The notes beneath the pieces are model-generated. The model searched no databases. It was not told the DNA's origin and saw only the letters and a program-made list of their open reading frames with translations. The translations under genes were made by a program, and so were the position numbers. From Desulfosporosinus sp. (GTDB lineage Bacteria > Bacillota > Desulfitobacteriia > Desulfitobacteriales > Desulfitobacteriaceae): 64,000 bases of DNA. The stretch covers positions 150-64,149 of the forward strand of contig DOPM01000046.1 of assembly GCA_003513495.1 (NCBI GenBank), read 5' to 3'. This document shows positions 51,633-60,373 of this stretch, piece by piece; positions within the stretch are counted from its first letter, which is position 1, and every line of letters begins with the position of its first letter.

Positions 51633-52706
51633 ATGCAAAAAAGAAGGACTCCGAGGGACTTAGGACTTTGGATGGGTCAAATGCCTGTAGGTAAAAATAA
51701 CGATATTACAGATGTACCAGGGGTTCGAGTAGGTCATGTATCCTTAATCCAAGGGGTTGGGCCGTTGCTTCCTCATGGAAAGGGTCCTGTTAGGACGGGA
51801 GTAACAGCCATACTACCTCGAACCGGTAACTTATACCGACAACCTTGCAGCGCGGGAATTGAGGTTATGAATGGGTACGGAAAGTCACTGGGGGTACCCT
51901 ACATACAAGAGACGGGTAGTTTAAACTCTCCTATTTTATTGACGAATACTCTTAGTGTAAATGACGTGGCTAATGGGGTAATCACCTATTTATTAAAGCA
52001 AAATCCAGAGATAGGAAATGACGCACGAACTCCAAATATCGTTGTTATGGAGTGTGACGATTCCTATCTAAATGACATACGTGGACGCCATGTTAAGCCA
52101 TGGGATGCAATACTAGCACTCCAACGGGCTGCTAAAGGCCCCATAGACCAGGGAAATGTCGGAGCAGGAGTCGGAATGTCCTGTTTCCATATGAAAGGAG
52201 GAATCGGGAGTTCATCACGCCTTGTCCAAGATCAAAGTGGGCGTAGTTTTGTATTAGGCATGCTTGCCTTGGCGAATTTTGGAGTTTTGCGTGATTTTCT
52301 CTTGGTGGGAGTTCCAGTAGGAAAATTGTTAGATCAGCAAGCATCAGGGTACATCCCAGGTTCGTTAATTCTTGTGGGGATTACGAATGCTCCCTTATCA
52401 CGCTGGCAATTAAGGCAACTTGCAGGACGGGCCAACCTGGGCATGGCTCGGACTGGGTCAATCTCCATGACAGGAAGCGGGGATTTTTGTTTGATGGTCA
52501 GCACCTATATTGGCAGTCCGAATAATTATTTATCAGACTGGGAATTAGATGAATTCTTCAGAGCTGTGACTGAGGCAAGCGCTGAAAGCATTTGGAACTC
52601 TATGTTCTTAGCCCGAACGATGGAAGGACGAGATGGGCATATACGGAACGCGTTGCCGATTACGGAAACCTTAGATATTGTTCGCAGGTGGCAAGGCGGG
52701 CTCTAA
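51633..52706 (+). CDS. P1 family (DmpA-like) peptidase
   Basis: This protein of about 357 aa fits the DmpA/ornithine acetyltransferase-fold (Ntn-like) peptidases that self-cleave into two chains. ITDVPGVRVGHVSLI near residue 25 and GVTAILPRTGNLY are family markers. FHMKGGIGSSSRLV near residue 195 holds the Gly-Ser cleavage site and nucleophilic Ser. ATG 51633 is chosen for its GGAGGGG site. DmpA-like enzymes act on N-terminal residues or on D-amino esters and amides; substrate unknown. Confidence 0.88.
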   Translation: MQKRRTPRDLGLWMGQMPVGKNNDITDVPGVRVGHVSLIQGVGPLLPHGKGPVRTGVTAILPRTGNLYRQPCSAGIEVMNGYGKSLGVPYIQETGSLNSPILLTNTLSVNDVANGVITYLLKQNPEIGNDARTPNIVVMECDDSYLNDIRGRHVKPWDAILALQRAAKGPIDQGNVGAGVGMSCFHMKGGIGSSSRLVQDQSGRSFVLGMLALANFGVLRDFLLVGVPVGKLLDQQASGYIPGSLILVGITNAPLSRWQLRQLAGRANLGMARTGSISMTGSGDFCLMVSTYIGSPNNYLSDWELDEFFRAVTEASAESIWNSMFLARTMEGRDGHIRNALPITETLDIVRRWQGGL

Positions 52707-52808
52707 TATAAGAATTATGAATAATCTGACACCATTCTTGATATATTTGTCATGATCTTCGTACTTAGCGCGTAAACATCCTTATGGAGAAAAGCTAAGG
52801 GAGGGTCA

Positions 52809-54059
52809 TTGTTGAGTATTACCTGGAACATAATCTGGGAAACTCATCCTGATGTATTTATAGCTAAGGATTGGAAAGAGTACCCAGAAGACAAAAAGAA
52901 AGCCAGTCGTCTTCCACTTCAGTATAATTATTTTATGGGTGGAGAGACGACTTTACGAGTAGGCATTATTGCCAGTACCTCAATAAATCGTGAAGAAGAA
53001 TTCCTTCTTGCAGGTCTGTTATGGGGGCATCGGCTAAGCAATGGCGCAAAAACTGTAATCTATTATGTAGCCCCGGATTTTTCTACATCCTTTTTATCAG
53101 GTCTCTCAAAAATAGGAGGGACTATCAATGCAAAAGCAGTATACTGGCGTGAAAAACTAACTCCAAGTCTATACCCCATCCCCGAGAAGCAAGCATTACG
53201 TGGGCCGCGATATGCCATAGGAGAAGAAAGAGCCGATTGGAAGCGTTGGGGAGTAGGTTTAAATCCTGTTGCCAGGCAACAATTAATGACCGTGAACGAG
53301 TTTTTCAACCAGTTAACCTCTCGAAACGTTCGTATAGTCATTAAAAATCAGACCATTAGCATTTTTTGGGGGAACTTTGAAATAGCTGAAGTGCGGCGCA
53401 AGGGTAAAAAGTTTGAACTAACAAGTAAAGTCAAATGGCTTAAGGAAACGGAATTAATTATGAAATGGCAAAAACAGGGCTGGGTAGATTCTTCGGGATC
53501 TTTAAACCCTGATTTTTGTGAAACGATTTCTGAGATATTAAATTATCTTGAATCACTGGAGCGAGAGGGTAAACTTCGTCCTCAAGATCTCCTTACTTTG
53601 GTCCTTCATCAGGGTGACGGAGCACTAAAGTTACTCTGGGGAAGGCCATGGCCATGGCCATGGATAGCAAAAGATCGCAGTGAAAATGAAGTAGTTGACT
53701 TAGAAGAATGGTTTTATTATCAGGGAAATGGACAATTAAGCGTGGTATGTCCAATTTTTGATAAACCCCTCCTAAGAGCTGCCCGAAGTATCTTGTTGGC
53801 ATCTGTATTAGAAAGAAGCCTGCTTTTGGTGGGTGCCAAAGATAATCAAGGGAATCCCTTAGCTTGGGATGGGCGTATACACTGGCTAACAACACTTAAT
53901 AAAGAGGAAGAGCTTAGGCGTTGTTATTGTTGGTTAAATGATGTGGATAAGTTTCCAATCTGGACTTTACCAGAAGACTGGCAGGATAAGGGTATTTATC
54001 AACTTAATTGTCAAAGCAATCATCTGAATCATTCACTTATGCAGAAAGGGTATTTGTGA
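52809..54059 (+). CDS. Hypothetical 416-aa protein
   Basis: I do not recognise a family. The protein is soluble, rich in Trp, Lys and Glu, with ETTLRVGIIASTSINREEEF near residue 45 and a Trp-Pro-rich string RPWPWPWIAKD near residue 280. The DNA for that string is a small GGCCAT tandem run (53644-53661). Start is TTG 52809 or TTG 52812, close to AAGGGAGGG. It converges on the histidine kinase gene with a 23-base overlap of the two 3-prime ends. Confidence 0.65.
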   Translation: MLSITWNIIWETHPDVFIAKDWKEYPEDKKKASRLPLQYNYFMGGETTLRVGIIASTSINREEEFLLAGLLWGHRLSNGAKTVIYYVAPDFSTSFLSGLSKIGGTINAKAVYWREKLTPSLYPIPEKQALRGPRYAIGEERADWKRWGVGLNPVARQQLMTVNEFFNQLTSRNVRIVIKNQTISIFWGNFEIAEVRRKGKKFELTSKVKWLKETELIMKWQKQGWVDSSGSLNPDFCETISEILNYLESLEREGKLRPQDLLTLVLHQGDGALKLLWGRPWPWPWIAKDRSENEVVDLEEWFYYQGNGQLSVVCPIFDKPLLRAARSILLASVLERSLLLVGAKDNQGNPLAWDGRIHWLTTLNKEEELRRCYCWLNDVDKFPIWTLPEDWQDKGIYQLNCQSNHLNHSLMQKGYL

Positions 54060-55452
54060 TGCTTGATAAACTTGGAAACTCGATCATTACCACGGTCCCC
54101 GAAGAAGAGGAGGACTCAGAAAAATGAAGCTTGCCTTGGTGGCTGAGGATGATCTGTTGAGCAATGGTTAGCCCCAATCCAATAGCTTCGTTGTGAGTGC
54201 TAAAGAAGGGCTCAAAAACTCGGGTGCGTAGGTCTTCCGGAATACCCGGACCATAATCTATGATACTTATCCTAACAAAGGATTCTTCTTCTGTTAAACG
54301 AATGATAACCCTTTCTCCTTTAGGAGTAACTTCAATTGCGTTATTAAGGACTGATAAAAGCGCATGAACAAGCTGTTCACGGTCGCCCATAACATAGACA
54401 GAATGAGAGGGAAATTCAAGAACAAGGGTGACTCCGCTTTTCCGAATCATAGGCTGAATCGTTAGAATAATTGAGGGGATTTCTTCTATGAGATCAAGTC
54501 TCACTACCTGAGGCGCAGTAGGATTTGTTAAGAGGACAAAATTGTTGAGTAATTGTTCAATGGTTTGGATCTCATCGAGAATTATTTCCTGATAAGGCCG
54601 AAATGATTTTGGCCATTGTTCAGGGGTTATTAGTTCCATGAAACCTTTAATGGTCGTCAAGGGATTTCGAATTTCATGTGCCAAACCTGCAGAGACTTGG
54701 CTTATGATCGAAAGTTTTTCAATTTGCATAGAAGCTTCCAAACGTCTTTTGGCCTCACTTATATCAAAAAGTGTTATGAGTGTGCCTGATGGAATATCGT
54801 CGTCTAGTAAAGGCCGAGTACGAAATTTTATCAGGATTGTACCTCCTTTTTGCGTTTTCCACGCAAATTCACCACTTTCCGGAATGTTCGATGGTTGAAA
54901 GTTTGGCAAAATACCTAGAACATCAAATATAGGTTTGCCAATTAAGCTGGATTCGGGTAGTGATAACAAAAAGGAGGATTCCGAATTAAGTTCAATAATT
55001 GAACCGGAATTATCCAATAAGATAACCGCTTCACGGGTATAATCAACGGTTTGAATTAAGGGAGGATTTTGTCGCAACAGAGCCTGCATAGTTTTAAGGT
55101 GACGCTGATGAAGTACCCTTTTTTGTCTTTCTCTTCGGTCAAAGAGAAACATCATTACAAGTAGGAAGATAAAATGACCTATAAGTAATGGGCCTGAGGG
55201 AAAGGCAGAGTTAATATGTGAAGCAACTGTGAAAAGAGTTGCGGCTAGGATCCATACTTTGCCCCAAGTATGGAACCACAGTTCAAACCAAATAATAAGA
55301 GTGATAAGCGGAAGGAATTTTAGCGTAATGCTCAAGGAGTTGGGAATTGAGAATATATCACATAGTAGAATGGTTGTAATGAGAATAAGAGACAAAACGA
55401 TAAAAACAATTTGTCGGTCTAAAGAACGTAATCGTAATTTTAGAGGAACCAA
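54037..55452 (-). CDS. Orphan membrane sensor histidine kinase, KinB-like
   Basis: This 471-aa protein has five to six N-terminal membrane segments (to about residue 105) with no large external domain. A PAS domain covers about residues 140-245. HisKA has HEIRNPLTTIKGFMELI near residue 262, and the ATPase domain has ALLSVLNNAIEVTPKG, DYGPGIPEDLRTRVFEPFFSTH and GLGL. No response regulator gene is adjacent. Kinases of this build feed the sporulation phosphorelay or phosphorylate Spo0A directly in clostridia; that role is inference. Confidence 0.88.
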   Translation of the reverse strand: MVPLKLRLRSLDRQIVFIVLSLILITTILLCDIFSIPNSLSITLKFLPLITLIIWFELWFHTWGKVWILAATLFTVASHINSAFPSGPLLIGHFIFLLVMMFLFDRRERQKRVLHQRHLKTMQALLRQNPPLIQTVDYTREAVILLDNSGSIIELNSESSFLLSLPESSLIGKPIFDVLGILPNFQPSNIPESGEFAWKTQKGGTILIKFRTRPLLDDDIPSGTLITLFDISEAKRRLEASMQIEKLSIISQVSAGLAHEIRNPLTTIKGFMELITPEQWPKSFRPYQEIILDEIQTIEQLLNNFVLLTNPTAPQVVRLDLIEEIPSIILTIQPMIRKSGVTLVLEFPSHSVYVMGDREQLVHALLSVLNNAIEVTPKGERVIIRLTEEESFVRISIIDYGPGIPEDLRTRVFEPFFSTHNEAIGLGLTIAQQIILSHQGKLHFSESSSSSGTVVMIEFPSLSSITNTLSA

Positions 55453-55747
55453 ATTGACAATCTCCTTCCAAAAACTTCTAAGAACAACCCACTGACAAGT
55501 TTACCATAAAAAGTCGCAAAAAATTGTAAGAAAAAGAAGATAGTTAAATTTTGGGAGATAGGCTTCAAGTGGCTAATAAACTCGATTATTAAAACATATG
55601 TTTAGAAAACAATAGTTCAAAATCCGACAAATAAGATCAAGAGAACAAAAGAAACTTGAAGTGAAACAAAAATTTCAGTATAAAGGGATATGCAGAAATA
55701 TAAATTATGGTGTATAATTATGCAAAACTATAAAAGGAGTATTTAAC

Positions 55748-56200
55748 ATGAAATTGCGTAAGGCACGAATAGCGGATGTAGAAGCTATGATGTCATTGAT
55801 TAATAGTAATGCAGAACAAGGGCTCATGCTTCCCCGATCAAGAAATATGCTTTATGAAAACATTCGCGAGTTCCTGCTGGCAGAAATGGATGACCAATTA
55901 GTGGGAGTTGCATCGCTCCATATTCTTTGGAGTGACTTAGCAGAGATAAGAGCGTTAGCGGTTGCTAGTGAATACAAAAGAAGAGGGATTGGATCGAAAA
56001 TTGTTAAAACACTTGAAGATGAAGCAAGGGAACTAGGCTGTACTAAAGTTTTTGCTCTCACCTACCAGCCAGAGTTCTTCAAATACTGTGGATACGAAGA
56101 AGTTAGTAAAGACCAAATGCCCCAGAAGGTTTGGACTGAGTGTATTAACTGTATCAAGTTTCCAAATTGTGATGAAATTGCTGTAAGTCGTACACTTTAG
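55748..56200 (+). CDS. GNAT N-acetyltransferase, ArgA-like
   Basis: This 150-aa protein is a GNAT fold close to the short clostridial/actinobacterial N-acetylglutamate synthases. The opening MKLRKARIADVEAMMSLI, the LPRS element (GLMLPRSRNMLYENIREF) and the acetyl-CoA loop EYKRRGIGSKIV near residue 80 are visible. CGYEEVSKDQMPQKVWTEC near residue 117 is typical of ArgA-type proteins. A TATAAT with AAAAGGAG lies upstream. No other arginine gene is near, so substrate assignment is tentative. Confidence 0.78.
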   Translation: MKLRKARIADVEAMMSLINSNAEQGLMLPRSRNMLYENIREFLLAEMDDQLVGVASLHILWSDLAEIRALAVASEYKRRGIGSKIVKTLEDEARELGCTKVFALTYQPEFFKYCGYEEVSKDQMPQKVWTECINCIKFPNCDEIAVSRTL

Positions 56201-56277
56201 CGTTTTCTTTAGACTTCATAGCCTCGAAATCTCTTCGCTTGGATCAAGTGAAAGCGGTCAAATGCCGATATGGAAGC

Positions 56278-56313
56278 AACTTGCCGAACCTTTAAGGTTG
56301 GGCAAGTTTTTTT
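56278..56313 (+). terminator. Terminator after the ArgA-like gene
   Basis: AACTTGCC pairs with GGCAAGTT, enclosing GAACC/GGTTG, and seven T follow. It sits inside the N-terminal extension of the longest cyclase frame, which argues for the downstream start. Confidence 0.8.
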
Positions 56314-56386
56314 ATGGAACAATTTACCGCTTGATAACATAGTTAATACTATGGCATGCGCTAAATATGAAGATGGAGAGAATTCT

Positions 56387-57973
56387 ATGGAGCTTAGAAA
56401 AGAAGTTCAAGAATGTCTTGACCAAGCACGTTGTTATGTATCCGAGGGTGTAGAACAGATTTTGTCAGGTAAGGTTGACGAAGCCCATAGTGTTTCTCCC
56501 AGCCCAGGGGCAACAGCCCTTGCTGCTCTTGCGCTTCTCGCGGTTGGTAAAGGGTATGAGAATGCACAATATCAAGGCATACAATGGCTGAAACAGCAGG
56601 ATCATGGAGGATGGGGTAAATTTCCGGGTGATAAACCGGATGAAGAGATAACCCAAATAGTAAAAATGGTCCTGATGGGAAGTCAAGGCGGATGGAGAGC
56701 TAAAATTAGACTTTTGTCTCAAGTGAGGCAATTTTCTCAAGTGATTTTATCATTAGGGCAAAGAGTCGTTCCTGGCCTGGAAGGGCCTACACCGGAAGAA
56801 ATATTGCTTCCCACGATTCTTGAAGATAGGATCTTAACTAAGTTACCACTATACGGTAGATCGGTTGTTGTTGCAGCATCAATTCTAGCCTCCAACTCAC
56901 AAGATGGGATTCAAAAAGGACTTCAATATCTTGTGAAAACACAAATGAAGGACGGATCTTGGGCAGAAGATATTATTGCAACGAGTATGGCCATTCTTGC
57001 TATGATGAACAATGGACTTCACAAAGAACAAACTCAAAGGGCTGGGCAATGGTTATTACAGAAACAATATCCAAGTGGTGGATGGCCTGCTTTTGACCAA
57101 CTAAAAATATGGGCAATGGGTTGGGCGGTCAGCGTCTTTGGAGAGATAACCCGGAACCCGTCAGAGATCCCGTGGCTGGAAGAGGGGATCGAGTGGCTGA
57201 AAAGAGCACAAAATGATGATGGTAGTTATGGGAGCACACCACCGTACACCCACCCCGACTTGGATGACACGGCAGTTGCCTTGATCGGTTTGCATCAGGT
57301 GTCTGGGGAGCGTAATGAGCTGGGGGTCCACCTTCTTGAGCGATTACAAAATGACGATGGAAGCTGGAGTACGTTTCCTAGCTTTCAAGGGATTCCCCCT
57401 AATGTTACTTCAGAATTCCCAGTGTATATACCGAGTGTGGATGTTAGCATTCACGTTTTAGAGGCATTGTGGCGTAGTAAGCGTTCTCAAGACGAACGAA
57501 TATGGCATGGGCTAAATTGGATACTTTCTCAGCAGAATAATCAAGGCGCTTTTCCGGCATCTTGGTTCGAGGGATCGGTTTATAGTACTGCACAGGCCTT
57601 GGAATTGTTTAGTAAGTGGAAATTTAGTTGGGAACGATGGAACACTGCACGTCATATATTAGGTGCTAGAAAGAAAGCACAGGAGTTTCTGTTAGAAACA
57701 CAAAACAGTGATGGGGGCTGGGGGTCTGTTGTTGAAACCGGCTTAGCTATTTCAGGGTTATGGCGTTATGCTAGAATTATCCCCAAAGAAGTTCTGAATA
57801 ATGGAATTCTAAACCTTCTTATGTTACAGAACAGGAATGGTTCATTTGAACCTTCTTATCGAGGAATCTATGCCAAGGGATGGAATTATGAGGAACCATT
57901 AACAACGGGACTTACAGCTATTAGAGCATTACAGCGTTATCAACGACTATATAAAGCGTCATTTTTTAGGTGA
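56387..57973 (+). CDS. Class II terpene cyclase (squalene-hopene/sporulenol type)
   Basis: This protein of about 528 aa has QW repeats throughout (KDGSWAED, PSGGWPAF, DDGSYGS, DDGSWSTF, SDGGWGS). THPDLDDTAVAL near residue 292 holds the DxDD motif that protonates the substrate in class II cyclases. Squalene-hopene cyclases are about 620-640 aa, so it is shorter, nearer to sporulenol-type or single-substrate C35 cyclases. ATG 56387 follows GGAGAG; a longer frame from 56270 runs through a terminator. No squalene synthase is adjacent. Product unknown. Confidence 0.8.
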   Translation: MELRKEVQECLDQARCYVSEGVEQILSGKVDEAHSVSPSPGATALAALALLAVGKGYENAQYQGIQWLKQQDHGGWGKFPGDKPDEEITQIVKMVLMGSQGGWRAKIRLLSQVRQFSQVILSLGQRVVPGLEGPTPEEILLPTILEDRILTKLPLYGRSVVVAASILASNSQDGIQKGLQYLVKTQMKDGSWAEDIIATSMAILAMMNNGLHKEQTQRAGQWLLQKQYPSGGWPAFDQLKIWAMGWAVSVFGEITRNPSEIPWLEEGIEWLKRAQNDDGSYGSTPPYTHPDLDDTAVALIGLHQVSGERNELGVHLLERLQNDDGSWSTFPSFQGIPPNVTSEFPVYIPSVDVSIHVLEALWRSKRSQDERIWHGLNWILSQQNNQGAFPASWFEGSVYSTAQALELFSKWKFSWERWNTARHILGARKKAQEFLLETQNSDGGWGSVVETGLAISGLWRYARIIPKEVLNNGILNLLMLQNRNGSFEPSYRGIYAKGWNYEEPLTTGLTAIRALQRYQRLYKASFFR

Positions 57974-58003
57974 TTCTATGAGCGGATTTAATTAAACAAT
58001 AAT

Positions 58004-58036
58004 AAACAAGAGCCATCTAACAGGCTCTTGTTTGCA
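58004..58036 (+). terminator. Terminator after the cyclase gene
   Basis: AAACAAGAGCC pairs with GGCTCTTGTTT around an 8-base loop. Confidence 0.85.
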
Positions 58037-58104
58037 TCTTACTATGACCCTAAAGGTTGAGACGTTTGTTGCCGAAGTCTCGATAATTAGCTCGGCTGAA
58101 TGAG

Positions 58105-58272
58105 TTACTGACTAATATTTTTAAGTATTGTATGTAGGAAATCCCATTGTAAATCAAGGTAGGCGTTTCTCATCTCGGATTCACTCAAGCCCTTGGAGAG
58201 GAGATAATCACGAGAAGATACTTCAAATTCACGGATAAATCCCAAAACCTCGTCAGTTTGTGTTGACAGCAT
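58105..58272 (-). CDS. 55-aa small hypothetical protein
   Basis: On the minus strand an ATG at 58272 is preceded by GGAGGGTG with 4-6 bases spacing, an excellent ribosome site. The 55-codon frame encodes an acidic, mostly helical peptide (MLSTQTDEVLGFIREFEVSS at the start; YLDLQWDFLHTILKN near the end). No known domain or membrane segment is visible. Its strong initiation site and clean stop support it as real. It lies downstream of the TPR gene on the same strand, 148 bases from its stop. Confidence 0.65.
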   Translation of the reverse strand: MLSTQTDEVLGFIREFEVSSRDYLLSKGLSESEMRNAYLDLQWDFLHTILKNISQ

Positions 58273-58420
58273 TTTTCACCCTCCATTTCAGAACTCGGGG
58301 TTAGTCTTGTCCAATTTTGCAATATCATATAAGTTTTATTCTTATTATAGAAAACTTTCCTTAAAAAAGCTGTTGGAATAGGGCGTAAAGATTAGCGGCA
58401 AAAGGGAAAAGAATGAAGAA

Positions 58421-59200
58421 CTAATAAGTATTTTTGCGGTTTTTTGTTGAATCGATAGGAACAGGTGGGCATCGACGCCAAAGAGATATATCAAGAAGAA
58501 GTCGATTACCTGCTTTGTAATGCTTTTTTGCTTGGGTAATGTCGTCAAGGATAATATAACAATCTGCAAGCCTATGATGAATATTGGCTATATAGCTAAT
58601 CGTTAGTATCTTTTGAGTGATCCAGTTGGAACTGCTTTTAGGGAACTTTTCCCGTTTTGAGAGAGATAAACTTCGTTCGAATAATCGAGTAGCTTCGGGA
58701 ATTTTACCGATATGTTTCAGAACACGACCTTGAGTTGCTAAAAGAAGCGGATCAACTAACGCAAAAGGATTATCTCGTAGAATATAGAGTGCCCGTTTTG
58801 CTTTACCTTCTTTAAGGAGGATGTCACCTAGTGTCGTACAGATAAGAGGATCTTGGCTGGGAAGGTATTTTTCTAATAGTGAAATTGCTTGAGCAGGTTC
58901 ATGGAAGTAATAATAAAGCTGACTTGCAAAACGAGCGATGGACAGAGGGCTGGTGTCTTGTAAAATTGTGTGAGCCATACGTTTAGCGGTCAATTTTGTT
59001 TCAGGGGGATTGAAATCTTTCTTTAGAACCATGACAATATAGGAAAGGCCTAGCCCCGCAGCTAGAACTTTGAGCCCGCTAGGAATATCAAAGTTCCAAG
59101 TAACGATTGCCGCAGCGAGCAGGGTAAAGGTTGATAAGAACATAAAGAAGCATAATTTATGAACATAGAGTATTTCTGGATCGTATCGCATAACTCGCAT
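58421..59200 (-). CDS. Membrane-anchored TPR protein
   Basis: This 259-aa protein has two N-terminal membrane segments (LCFFMFLSTFTLLAAAIVTW; GLKVLAAGLGLSYIVMVL, residues 15-57). Tetratricopeptide-like helix pairs follow (AQAISLLEKYLPSQDP; GKAKRALYILRDNP; GKIPEATRLFERSLSLS; LADCYIILDDITQAKKHYKAG). TPR domains bind partner proteins, which here would be cytoplasmic. No specific role can be assigned. Confidence 0.75.
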   Translation of the reverse strand: MRVMRYDPEILYVHKLCFFMFLSTFTLLAAAIVTWNFDIPSGLKVLAAGLGLSYIVMVLKKDFNPPETKLTAKRMAHTILQDTSPLSIARFASQLYYYFHEPAQAISLLEKYLPSQDPLICTTLGDILLKEGKAKRALYILRDNPFALVDPLLLATQGRVLKHIGKIPEATRLFERSLSLSKREKFPKSSSNWITQKILTISYIANIHHRLADCYIILDDITQAKKHYKAGNRLLLDISLWRRCPPVPIDSTKNRKNTY

Positions 59201-59803
59201 TCTATCCCCTCAGTAATCTATACGATAATAACACGGTAATTAGAACATAACTCCGTCATAAATAATCGAACATACTTCAGGCTTAAACATAAAAAAAGCA
59301 TTCTGTCACAGAATGCTTCATAATCTTAGGAATCTCTTGGACTTATTTCTCGGCGACTACCGTATAGGGGCATACATGGTTAGTACATAAGTATTATAAA
59401 GAGACGGGCTAATTTGCACACGTAGGATAGTCTGGTGGAAGTGAGTTTTGAGGATTTCCGCGTCCGGAAATCCTCTTATGCGCAAAACCTAGAAGATTTA
59501 ACTACTAGACTTTACTTATTTAAACATACCGCAAAGTTTGTCGAAAATCAATTTGTAAATTTTAGTAGAACAGCTCATCCTTACCCTTGTGGTACAATCC
59601 TCATAAAACATGGGTAAGTATCCTCGTTTAATGGATTTATTCCTAACTAGGACCCAAATGATTAATCATAATATTTAAAATTTTGGTTAGAGAAAAGTAA
59701 TTGTAATTTCTTGAATTATGACTTAAAATAAATAAAAGTGGCATGATGGTCTGACCACGTAGGAATAATATTATTAAGAATAATACATTAGGGGGAAGTC
59801 CGT
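59201..59803. other. 603-base gap with two hairpins
   Basis: At 59297-59317 AGCATTCTG/CAGAATGCT is preceded by a run of seven A, so on the minus strand it is a clean terminator without a known gene to end. At 59449-59475 GAGGATTTCC pairs with GGAAATCCTC. A minus-strand TATAAT occurs near 59395. The rest is AT-rich and should hold the promoter for the LUD genes. A 60-codon plus-strand frame at 59435 runs through the second hairpin and is not credited. Confidence 0.45.
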
Positions 59804-60373
59804 ATGAGAGATGACCAAAGTATATTATACGAACGATTTAAAACAAAATTAGAAGCAGTATCTGGTGAATGCTATCGTGTCAACACTTCAACAGAAGCAG
59901 GAGAACTTGTTTGCAAGGTTATGATACAAAAAGGAATTAAAAATGTCGCACTCTTAGATGCCTCTATCTCGAAAAAAGGGAATTTCTCCGAGTTAATTGG
60001 TGGAAAAGGTCTAACTGTTTACACAGATAATTTTCGTGCGGTAACCCCAGATGCAGAAGCGGGTATCACGCAAGTTAACTATGCCATAGCTGAACTTGGA
60101 ACCCTCGTTCAAGCAGATTCTGATGTCAATCAGCGCTTATGTTCGACACTTGTTCCAATCCATATTGCACTAGTATCGACGTCTAGTATAATTCCAACCC
60201 TGAAAGAAACCATGGCCACTCTGCATGCTCTTCCTGAAATCCCAGGATTTGTTGGGTTTATCACGGGTCCTAGTAGAACTTCAGACATTGAGAGGGTTTT
60301 AACAATTGGGGTTCATGGGCCCAAACAACTGGTTGTTATCTTTGTAGATGAGGAAGTAGGAGGTGCGGCTTAA
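59804..60373 (+). CDS. LUD-domain protein, LutC-like
   Basis: This 189-aa protein fits the LUD (lactate utilisation) domain of LutC/YkgG. AELGTLVQADSDVNQRL near residue 96 and the end PSRTSDIERVLTIGVHGPKQLVV are typical. LutC belongs to the iron-sulfur L-lactate dehydrogenase complex. GGGGG precedes the ATG, and the next gene starts at the base following its stop. A link to lactate is inference from LutB/LutA neighbours. Confidence 0.88.
   Translation: MRDDQSILYERFKTKLEAVSGECYRVNTSTEAGELVCKVMIQKGIKNVALLDASISKKGNFSELIGGKGLTVYTDNFRAVTPDAEAGITQVNYAIAELGTLVQADSDVNQRLCSTLVPIHIALVSTSSIIPTLKETMATLHALPEIPGFVGFITGPSRTSDIERVLTIGVHGPKQLVVIFVDEEVGGAA

Noticed and set aside
56270..56386. N-terminal extension of the terpene cyclase
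   Set aside because: A terminator with seven T lies inside it, and ATG 56387 has GGAGAG upstream.
59435..59617. Plus-strand 60-codon frame
   Set aside because: It crosses a 10-bp hairpin near 59449-59475, lacks a ribosome site and shows no family likeness.
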